Assembly (NCBI RefSeq): GCF_030060925.1
Contig: NZ_CP045455.1
Coordinates: 744,001-808,000, forward strand
Origin: Spiroplasma sp. SV19
GTDB taxonomy: Bacteria > Bacillota_I > Bacilli_A > Mycoplasmatales > Mycoplasmataceae
Direction of reading: 5' to 3'
Length of the DNA stretch: 64,000 nt
A model generated the notes under the pieces. It searched no databases. It worked only from the letters and a program-made list of their open reading frames with translations, and was not told where the DNA came from. Below, in pieces: positions 57,035 through 64,000 of the stretch; within the stretch, counting starts at the first letter, position 1; each line of letters starts with the position of its first letter. The position numbers and the translations under genes are program-made.

Positions 57035-57568
57035 TTAAAATGTTGGTGGTGTTGATATTCATAATACTTCAACGATGTCAACTGTTTCATTTTTTAAATA
57101 ATGTTGGTTATTACCATATAAATAAAAACTATCTTTAACCTCTGCCTTTTGTGCTTTTGACCCCGAATAAACCATTATTGTTCCCTTTAAAACATATCCA
57201 AAAATTTCACCTTCAAATGGTAAAATCCGTTCGGATTCACAATATGGTTTAATCTGAATTAAAATTGGTTCTAATTCGTTTGCTTGCGCATTTGGAACTA
57301 ATCATTCAATGCGATAATTATCTTGTTCAACCTCATAATGATCATCTGCTTGATAAACAAACTTCCTATTCTTTTCTTGTTTAAAAAAATCTGCTAAGTT
57401 GGTGCCTAAAACTTCTAAAATATTTTGAAGCGTTTCAATACTGGGCGAAGAAATATCTCGTTCAAGTTGACTAATAAAACCTTTTGTTAATTCACATCGA
57501 TTAGCTAATTCCTCAATTGTTAAATTGTTTTTCTGACGTAATAACTTAATTCTTTCCCCCAGTAACAT
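57035..57568 (-). CDS. XRE-family regulator with cupin domain (PuuR-like)
   Basis: A 177-residue transcription factor. Residues 1-65 are an XRE helix-turn-helix (LGERIKLLRQKNNLTIEELA, CELTKGFISQLERDISSP), and about 95-177 form a small cupin barrel (PYCESERILPFEGEIFGYVL ... YGNNQHYLKNE). This layout is that of PuuR, the putrescine-sensing repressor, and it sits directly upstream of the polyamine importer, so a polyamine ligand is likely. The start MLLGERIK has AAAGGAGGG six bases before; a longer frame starts on that site. A palindrome lies in its 5' region. Confidence 0.9.
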
Positions 57569-57594
57569 ATGCAACCCTCCTTTTTGCAATTTTG

Positions 57595-57609
57595 TTTAGT
57601 GATACTAAA
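57595..57609. promoter_or_regulatory. Palindromic operator in the pot operon leader
   Basis: TTTAGTGATACTAAA is a perfect six-base inverted repeat with a three-base centre, lying about 22 bases beyond the expected transcription start and 26 bases before the regulator's start codon. It is the size expected for an XRE dimer site. Binding is inferred. Confidence 0.6.
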
Positions 57610-57638
57610 CTTTTTGTTTTCAAATTGCAACCACGTTA

Positions 57639-57667
57639 ATTATAGGGAAAACGAAAAAAAATATCAA
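57639..57667 (-). promoter_or_regulatory. Promoter of the regulator-pot operon
   Basis: TTGATA, exactly 17 bases, then TATAAT on the minus strand. The -35 element is part of the terminator hairpin of the upstream HAD gene. Confidence 0.75.
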
Positions 57668-57683
57668 TACTTTTTTGATATTT
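57659..57683 (-). terminator. Terminator after the HAD phosphatase gene
   Basis: Minus-strand AAATATCA, nine-base loop, TGATATTT followed by a run of T residues, right after the stop codon at 57685. Confidence 0.75.
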
Positions 57684-57684
57684 T

Positions 57685-58506
57685 TTACTTTTTAAAATAC
57701 TTATTAATTGCCTTAGCAACCCCTGAACGGCGATAATGACCTGTTGTATCATCTGAAATATCTTTAATATGGTCTTTTGCATTTCCCATTGCAATTCCAA
57801 CTCCTGCTCATTTTAACATTTCATAATCATTTGACCCATCACCTATCGCAATAACTTCCGATGGTTGAATATTATATATTTTTGTCAAATATTCTAAAGC
57901 ATCTTTTTTATCACTATTTTTTGGACTAATTTCTAGATTTAGACTTTGATTTGACAAATATGATCAATCAAAAACATTAAATTCATATTTCACTAAAATT
58001 TTTGCCTTAAATTTTAAAACATTTTCCTTTTTACCACTGACCACAAACTTATATGCTTGATCATGTAAAGTCGCATTATTTTTTACTAAAATTCGCTTTC
58101 GTTTTGTATGCATACTCATCCATTTCACCATAAAACCAGAATTAGTATTAACATATGCTATATGATCATTAGCAACAGAATAAGCTCATAATTGAATTCG
58201 ATATTCATTAGCAATATTAAAAACCGTTATTAACTCTTCATTTGCAAAAACATTTTGTTGAATAATTTTCTCTTTTGCAAAGTCATAAATAATACCCCCA
58301 TTGAAACCAATCACGGGCATCTGTTTTTCAATAATTCCTAATTTTTTGGCCACTTTTCGAATTGCACCAATACTACGACCAGTTGCAATAATAACTTTAA
58401 TATTATTTGCTAATGCTCATTTAACTGCAGCAATATTTTGTTTTGAGATGCGATTTCGACGAGCTGTTGTTCCATCTAAATCAAGGGCAATTAACTTATA
58501 TTTCAT
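57685..58506 (-). CDS. HAD-superfamily phosphatase, Cof type
   Basis: A 273-residue cytoplasmic hydrolase of the Cof/YwpJ group. Motif I is LIALDLDGTTAR with the nucleophile Asp, motif II ATGRSIG, the lysine of motif III is in SPKNSDKKDALEYL, and motif IV is AIGDGSNDYEML. The large cap domain between motifs II and III identifies type IIB. Substrates of this group are usually sugar phosphates or flavin nucleotides and cannot be predicted. Several TGA Trp codons. It lies 43 bases downstream of metK. Confidence 0.93.
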
Positions 58507-58549
58507 TAGTTTTTCTCCTTATTTTCTGTATTTTAATTATATCTAAAAA

Positions 58550-59701
58550 TTAAGAAACCAAGAGATATTTCACTAAACTTTGGACTTTATCTAACTTTTC
58601 TCAAGGTAATTCACTATGATAACGGCCAAAATGACCATAAGTTGCTGTTTGCTGATAAATTGGTTTTTGTAACTCTAATTTTGTAATCATTGCTTGCGGT
58701 TGAAAATCAAAGTTTTCTTTAATGGCTGTTAAAATTACATCATTGGAAACTAAGTTTGTTCCAAATGTCTCAACAAAAATTGAAATTGGTTCAGCAACAC
58801 CAATTGCATAAGATAATTGAATTTCACAACGTTCAGTTAATCCCGCTGCAACAATATTTTTAGCAACATAACGTGCCATATAAGCTGCCGAGCGGTCAAC
58901 TTTTGTTCCATCCTTGCCAGAAAAAGCTCCGCCACCATGACGAGCATAACCACCATAGGTGTCAACAATAATTTTACGACCAGTTAATCCGGCATCGCCC
59001 TTTGGTCCACCAATCACAAAACGTCCCGTTGGATTAATTAATACTTTAAAATCTAAATTCATTTTAAATTCTTTCACAACTGGTTCCATAATTTCGGTAA
59101 TAATAAATTCCTTAAATTTCTTTTCATTAATATCCTCGTCATGTTGAATTGACATTAAAATTGTATCAATAAAAATATTTTTACAATTTGTTAAGTCTAA
59201 TGTTACTTGTGATTTCATATCGGGACGAGCTCCTTGAAAAATTCCTTCTTTGCGTAAAATACTTGCTCTTTTAACTAATGCATGTGCCAATGAAATTGCC
59301 AAGGGCATATAATTATCTGATTCATTTGTTGCATAACCAAACATAATTCCTTGGTCACCAGCACCAAAATTATCAACCCCTTGTGAAATATCTGGTGATT
59401 GCGTTTTAATTAAAATTTCAATTTCACAAGTTTTTCAATCAATTCCTCACTCAGCATTATTATAACCGATGTCTTTCAAAACTTTTCGTGCCACTGCCGC
59501 ATAGTCAACATTTGCTTTTGTTGTAATTTCTCCACCAATAATAACACGGTTCGTGGTAATAAAACATTCACAAGCAACTCGTGAAAACGGATCTTGTTGT
59601 AAACAAGCATCTAAAACAGCATCAGAAATTTGATCACAAATTTTATCAGGATGTCCTTCTGATACTGACTCTGAAGTAAATAAAATTCGCTCTTTTTTCA
59701 T
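58550..59701 (-). CDS. metK: S-adenosylmethionine synthetase
   Basis: Makes S-adenosylmethionine from methionine and ATP. The protein is 383 residues. [20 protein letters not shown] begins the N-terminal domain; [32 protein letters not shown] (shown in part), [18 protein letters not shown] and [14 protein letters not shown] are the ATP- and metal-binding motifs. TGA Trp codons lie near residue 85 and near the end. AAGGAGG precedes the ATG. Upstream is a SAM-I-like riboswitch and intrinsic terminator, so its own product should limit expression. Confidence 0.97.
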
Positions 59702-59721
59702 GTCTTTCCTCCTTACTCATA

Positions 59722-59750
59722 AATAAAACCACATCATAACAATGTGGCAT
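59722..59750 (-). terminator. Riboswitch expression-platform terminator of metK
   Basis: Minus-strand CCACAT, seven-base loop, ATGTGG then TTTTATTTAT, between the aptamer and the metK ribosome binding site. It should form when SAM is bound. Confidence 0.75.
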
Positions 59751-59809
59751 TAATAACAATATGTTTACACTTTAAATTAATAGTTAACTTTATTCAATAA
59801 CTAATAAAT

Positions 59810-59911
59810 CTTATTGGTAGCATATCATCTTGCCCTGCTAAAAGCACCTTCTAATTCAATATAGGGTTGCTAGTGGATCATCGTTTAGCGTACTAACCAC
59901 TTCTAAATAAG
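59810..59911 (-). ncRNA. SAM-I (S-box) riboswitch aptamer upstream of metK
   Basis: On the minus strand the leader has the order of conserved S-box blocks: CTTATTTAGAAGTGG, GATGATCCACTAGCAACC, AAGGTGCTTTTAGCAGGGC and the closing AATAAG. CTTATT and AATAAG pair as stem P1. The GATGA...GCAACC and AGGTGC blocks are the family's most conserved parts. The GA-rich kink-turn side is less perfect than in Bacillus. Location before metK and a following terminator agree with SAM feedback. A covariance search with Rfam SAM (RF00162) would settle it. Confidence 0.8.
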
Positions 59912-59915
59912 TTTT

Positions 59916-59945
59916 ATGTTGTTACTTGACAACATATTTATTATA
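59916..59945 (-). promoter_or_regulatory. Promoter region of metK
   Basis: Minus-strand TATAAT at about 59940-59945 lies at the start of the leader; no good -35 is seen. A small ATGTTGT/ACAACAT hairpin (59916-59935) follows it. Confidence 0.35.
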
Positions 59946-59963
59946 ACTTAAAATTAAGCAATT

Positions 59964-60902
59964 TTATTTAAAATTAATAATTTCTGTAAAAATTTTATCA
60001 TCAATATTTTGATCAGTAAAAAGATAATGCTTCGCTGTTGTGATTTTTAAAATATTAATCACTTCATTATTAATTAAACTTGTTTTTTTAGCATTATAAA
60101 ATTTATCATTTTCTGCTTGAACAATTAAAGTTGCTAATTTTATTTTATTAAGTTGCTTAAGAACTTTTTTATTTAAACAATTAAACTGCAAAATTTGATT
60201 TAAAAAATAAGTCTGCTCTTTTTGCCCCATTAATTGACTATAACTTTCATTTTGACTTAAACTTTGATAATCAATATGAATTTTAAGCAATTTATTTAAA
60301 TTAAAAAGAAAACCAAAACCAATGCCAATTTTACTGCCAATTGAAAAACGAATAGCCTTATGATTAGTAACGGGATTAACTAAAATAACTTTCTCAATTA
60401 ATGGTTGTTTTTTTAAAAGTAAACCAATTAAACTGCTTGAAAACCCTTCTAATAATAGAATAATTTTCTGCTGTTCATACTTATTTTTTAATGCTGTAAT
60501 AACATCAAAAATATCATTAACTAAAACACCAACATTTTTAATACAAGTTGATGCATTATCTTTAACATTTCGTTGGTTAAAAGTAATAACACTAATGTTA
60601 TTTTTTAATAATTTGGCACTATTAACTAATCCCATAAAATTTTCTTTGGCCCCATATAAATCATGCACCGCTAAAAGAATATATTCCCCATTTTTATTAA
60701 CTGTCCCCAATGTTGTTAATTGATACTGATCAGCAGTAAGAAAATGTTTATTTTCAATATACTCTGGTAATTGAATTTGCCCTGGTTTTGCTTTTTTATT
60801 GAAAAGACGATAAAACCGAAACAACAAATAACAGCAAAACATAATTCCTAAAATGGCACAAACAATAATAATGATAAAATCTGTTTTAATAAAATTAGTC
60901 AT
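59964..60902 (-). CDS. Membrane-anchored alpha/beta-hydrolase-like protein
   Basis: A 312-residue protein with an N-terminal transmembrane segment (FIIIIVCAILGIMFCCYLLF) and a soluble part with alpha/beta-hydrolase features: ILLAVHDLYGAKENF (oxyanion region), LLLEGFSSSLIGLL at the nucleophile elbow, LIVQAENDKFYNAK (acid) and TAKHYLF (His). The elbow reads GFSSS rather than GxSxG, so activity is uncertain. No Trp. It lies 16 bases after ymdB and probably ends the ftsY-ylxM-ymdB unit. Function unknown. Confidence 0.78.
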   Translation of the reverse strand: MTNFIKTDFIIIIVCAILGIMFCCYLLFRFYRLFNKKAKPGQIQLPEYIENKHFLTADQYQLTTLGTVNKNGEYILLAVHDLYGAKENFMGLVNSAKLLKNNISVITFNQRNVKDNASTCIKNVGVLVNDIFDVITALKNKYEQQKIILLLEGFSSSLIGLLLKKQPLIEKVILVNPVTNHKAIRFSIGSKIGIGFGFLFNLNKLLKIHIDYQSLSQNESYSQLMGQKEQTYFLNQILQFNCLNKKVLKQLNKIKLATLIVQAENDKFYNAKKTSLINNEVINILKITTAKHYLFTDQNIDDKIFTEIINFK

Positions 60903-60918
60903 TCAAACTTCTCCTTTT

Positions 60919-61719
60919 TTATCCTAAAAAGTCTGCTTCATTTTCGGGACGAATTAAAATTCGTTCAATCGAAACCGCTTTATTTGTTTTATCATCCACA
61001 TTTAATAAGACAGCAGAAAAAATTAACTGATCATCATTTTCTGCTGGTTCAAACCGCACTGGTAAACCGGTTTTTTCTTTAATAATAATCTCATCTGGGT
61101 TAGCACCAATAATTGAATTATAACTCCCACACATTCCAACATCAGTAATATATGCTGTTCCTTGTGGCAATAAGCGATTATCTGCTGTTTGCACATGGGT
61201 ATGTGTTCCAAAAAAACCAGTAATAATCCCATCATAATTCCAAGCAAACGCCAATTTTTCAGCACTAGCTTCGGCATGAAAATCAACAAAATGTAAGTCA
61301 CTATCATCATCCGCAATAATTTCTTCAAAAATAGTATATGGATTATCCACTGGGTCCATAAAACTACGACCTATTAAATTAGTTATTCGAATTTTTTTAT
61401 TATTAACCTTAATCATGACAGTTCCCTTTCCCGGGGTAAATGAATTCATATTTGCTGGTTTTAACAAATCATTAACTTCCTCAATATAATTTAATACCTC
61501 TGGATTACGAAAAATATGATTACCAGAAGTAATAATATTAATACCATATGATTTTAACTCATTGTAGTGATGTTTTGAAATGGACTTCCCATGGGTTGTA
61601 TTTTCACCATTTGCAATAACTAAATGTACGTTATATTTTTTTACTATTAAAGGTAAATATTTACTAACTGCTGTGCGCCCAATTTTTCCATAAATATCAC
61701 CAATCATTAAAATGTTCAT
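60919..61719 (-). CDS. ymdB: YmdB-family metallophosphoesterase
   Basis: A 266-residue binuclear metal phosphodiesterase. Conserved motifs are MIGDIYGKIGR, IANGENTTHG, TSGNHIFRN, FVDFHAEASAEK and GTHTHVQTADNRLLPQG, with TDVGMCGSYNSIIG near the end. Bacillus YmdB hydrolyses 2',3'-cyclic nucleotides and affects biofilm and sporulation gene expression; the mollicute role is unknown. Only one Trp, encoded TGG. It is 12 bases downstream of ylxM, likely one operon. Confidence 0.95.
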   Translation of the reverse strand: MNILMIGDIYGKIGRTAVSKYLPLIVKKYNVHLVIANGENTTHGKSISKHHYNELKSYGINIITSGNHIFRNPEVLNYIEEVNDLLKPANMNSFTPGKGTVMIKVNNKKIRITNLIGRSFMDPVDNPYTIFEEIIADDDSDLHFVDFHAEASAEKLAFAWNYDGIITGFFGTHTHVQTADNRLLPQGTAYITDVGMCGSYNSIIGANPDEIIIKEKTGLPVRFEPAENDDQLIFSAVLLNVDDKTNKAVSIERILIRPENEADFLG

Positions 61720-61731
61720 TAGAGCCTCTCC

Positions 61732-62052
61732 TTAATCATTATCAATTTCTTTTAACTTTTTTATTAACAGATCACATTCCTTAATTTTATCAAACTGTTG
61801 GTAAACAACTTCGCGCTGTTGTTGCTTATATCCTAATTGTAAATTTTGCTCAAATTTATGCAAAGCATTTGTAATTTTTAATAATGAATCATAAACTGCA
61901 TTGCGAGAAACATTTCTTTGCCCAGCAATTTCACTTAAAGAATAATCATCAAAAAAATATAATTCAAAATATTCAATTTGCTTAGGTGTCAATAATGAAC
62001 TATATAAATCATATAAAATAATTAATTCATTTGTTTTTTTTAGATCCTTCAT
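61732..62052 (-). CDS. ylxM: YlxM-like SRP-associated helix-turn-helix protein
   Basis: A 106-residue protein. LLTPKQIEYFELYFFDDYSL and LSEIAGQRNVSRNAVYDSL are the family hallmark, a sigma-70 region 4-like helix-turn-helix. YlxM stimulates the SRP GTPases in streptococci. Its ATG shares one base with the ftsY stop codon (TAATG), so it is translated with ftsY. Usually ffh follows; here ffh is absent and ymdB follows instead. Confidence 0.92.
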   Translation of the reverse strand: MKDLKKTNELIILYDLYSSLLTPKQIEYFELYFFDDYSLSEIAGQRNVSRNAVYDSLLKITNALHKFEQNLQLGYKQQQREVVYQQFDKIKECDLLIKKLKEIDND

Positions 62053-63038
62053 TATGCTTCTTCCACTTCATCACTATTAAATAAATCTTTGGTTAAATTA
62101 TAAATATATTGTTCAATATCAAATTCTTGCAAATCTTCTGGTTGTTCACCAAGACCAATTAGTTTAACTGGAATATTCAACTGATCTTTTATTGCTAAAA
62201 CAACACCACCTTTAGCAGTTCCATCCATTTTAGTTAACACAATCCCCGTTACATTTGTTACTTCAGAAAAATTTTTGGCTTGTGAAATTCCATTCTGACC
62301 AGTAACACCATCAATTACTAATAATGTTTCATGCGGAGCATCCGGAATTTCACGTTTAATAATCCGGTTAATTTTATTTAACTCATTCATTAAATTAACT
62401 TTATTTTGTAAACGACCAGCAGTATCAATTAAAACGACATCAACTTGGTCATTTTTTGCTTTCATTAAGCCATCATAAATCACACTGGCGGGATCTTGTC
62501 CTTCTTTAACTGGTTTAACAATATTAACTTTTAACCGTGTTGCTCATTGGTTTAGTTGTTCCACTGCCCCAGCACGAAAGGTGTCTCCCGCCACTAGTAA
62601 AACTGTTTTCCCTTGATCAAGAAATTGTCTAGCTAATTTCGCAATTGTTGTTGTTTTTCCAGCTCCATTGACACCAACCATTAAAATAACATTTAAGCGC
62701 TTATCTTTTAAATTTAATTGGTTTTGTTTACTTTTCGGGTCATTATATAGATCCATAATTACTTCCACCAAATAATCATTTGTATCTTCAATACTTCATC
62801 CTTTTTGCACTTTTTTTCGAATTTGATCAGTAATTTGCATAACCATATTCATGCCCATATCACTGGCAATTAAAATTGCTTCTAAGTCTTCTAAATATTC
62901 ATCATCATATTCTTTATATTTATTTGCTAATTTTTTAATATCATTTGAAAAAGTTAACCTTGTTTTACGTAATGCTTTTTCCAATTTAACTTGTTTTTTT
63001 TCTTCACGCTTTGCTTTTAACCTTTGAAAAAAACCCAT
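62052..63038 (-). CDS. ftsY: Signal recognition particle receptor FtsY
   Basis: SRP receptor GTPase, 328 residues, from ATG of [14 protein letters not shown] with GAGTGAAG upstream; a GTG four codons earlier is possible. The NG domain shows [17 protein letters not shown] (G1), [51 protein letters not shown] and [14 protein letters not shown]. Two TGA Trp codons. The N-terminal A-domain is a short basic coil, as is usual in mollicutes. It lies 25 bases downstream of the alcohol dehydrogenase. Confidence 0.96.
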
Positions 63039-63063
63039 TTTTAACTTCACTCTTTTCTATTTC

Positions 63064-64000
63064 TTACGATAACTTTACCATAACTTTAAACATATCTTTA
63101 TCCATAAAAGCTTCATACGCTTGTAAAACTTGATCTTTATTAAAAACTTTTGTTACTAATTGCATTGGTGAAATTTCTTTTGCATCAATCTTTGCAACTA
63201 ATTCATCAAGGGTATAAGCATTTAAAATTCCCGTGTGAACAGTAATGTTTTGATATCATAATTGTTGTAAATTAAAGACAACAGCTTTATTAAAAACACC
63301 GATTGTAATAATTGTACCATTAAAATTAATCATTTGTTGAGCCTGTTCAAAGGTTCCACGATCATTACCAACACATTCAATCACCAAATCATATTTAATA
63401 TTAAAACTAGTTTTAGTACTATCATATCCTCTGTGTGCTCCTAATTTTTCAAAATAACTTAATTTTTGACTATGATGACCATATACATCAATTTCTTTAT
63501 GATACTGCTTTATTAATAAGAGAATTCCCAAACCAATTGGGCCATCACCAATGATTGCAATATTATTAATATTTTGGAAATTAATTTTTTTAACCACATT
63601 TTCATAACCCGTTGGTAAAACATCACTAAGCATTAACGCATCAGCTAAATTCATTGTTGACGAAATTTTCACAACACTATTGTCACCATATGGAACACGG
63701 ACATATTCCGCATGTGTTCCATTAATTTTTGTTCCCAAAACAAAACCACCATTAATACAATTTGCAAAAGCTTTACGAAGACACCATTCACAAATATTAC
63801 AATGAATAATACATCCAATCGCTACGCGGTCACCAACCTTAAGTTTAATGACACTACCCCCAACAGCAGTAATAATACCAACTCCCTCATGACCCATAAT
63901 GGTATTGGGAGCAACACTATCATCTTGGCCTAGATAAGGACGATAATCTGCATGTGAAAAAGTAAACCCTTCAATTTTAACAATAATATCTGTTGGTTCA
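63064..64000 (-). CDS. Zinc-type alcohol dehydrogenase family protein (partial)
   Basis: Medium-chain dehydrogenase/reductase; the N-terminus lies beyond the right edge. IMGHEGVGIITAVGG, GDRVAIGCIIHCNICEWC with four Cys for the structural zinc, and the Rossmann motif IIGDGPIGLGILL are present; YGHHSQKLSYFEKLGAHRGY continues that domain. The catalytic-zinc Cys that normally follows in a C-G-x-D motif near residue 40 is replaced: the window reads FTFSHADY, with Ser where Cys is expected. The enzyme may bind its zinc differently or have lost it. Substrate unknown. Confidence 0.85.

Overview
The window reads as chromosomal DNA of a mollicute, most probably a Spiroplasma. It is very AT-rich. In-frame TGA codons sit where conserved proteins need tryptophan (for example GNWKM and AYEPIW in triosephosphate isomerase, and GCW near the start of agmatine deiminase), so UGA is read as Trp (genetic code 4) and most genes look broken if the standard code is used. 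The lipoproteins and the signal-peptide protease begin MKKLL, a motif familiar from Spiroplasma surface proteins. I do not assign a species.

Layout. 1-10.9 kb, minus strand: start of gap; dnaB-dnaI helicase loading plus a partner gene; folT-folC-uvrA; small genes, a GIY-YIG protein and an ABC-F ATPase. 10.9-17.9 kb is an accessory island: a decayed integrase/transposase, two lipoproteins, a secreted M60/enhancin-like metallopeptidase on the plus strand, and a frameshifted membrane protein. Two promoters in the island contain long poly-T tracts. 18-24.7 kb: tpiA, a rhodanese-like protein lacking its cysteine, an amino-acid permease, whiA, secA and an Lrp/AsnC regulator. 25-28.6 kb, plus strand: an agmatine deiminase cluster (carbamoyltransferase, antiporter, agmatine deiminase). 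28.6-35 kb: pgk, trxB, lgt, hprK, uvrB.

35-42 kb: an apparent three-gene operon with two large Pip/YhgE-type membrane proteins (one with a coiled-coil tail of about 330 residues) and a repeat-containing lipoprotein. 42-52.3 kb: a lysine-rich protein, prs, a NifU-like protein, an MFS-like transporter, rpiB, rpsT, a membrane protein, holA and comEC. 52.3-57.7 kb: the polyamine ABC transporter potA-potB-potCD, with PotC and PotD fused, led by an XRE-cupin regulator with its own promoter and a 15-bp palindrome. 57.7-64 kb: a HAD phosphatase, metK behind a SAM-I-like riboswitch, a hydrolase-like protein, ymdB, ylxM, ftsY and a partial alcohol dehydrogenase.

How it works together. The agmatine deiminase cluster should convert agmatine to putrescine with carbamoyl phosphate as a by-product; the pot operon imports polyamines under a probable polyamine-sensing repressor. 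The two loci lie about 30 kb apart and form a polyamine theme. DNA repair (uvrA, uvrB), replication (dnaB, dnaI, holA), protein export (secA, ftsY, lgt) and glycolysis (gap, tpiA, pgk) make up the conserved core. No tRNA, rRNA or CRISPR array was seen.
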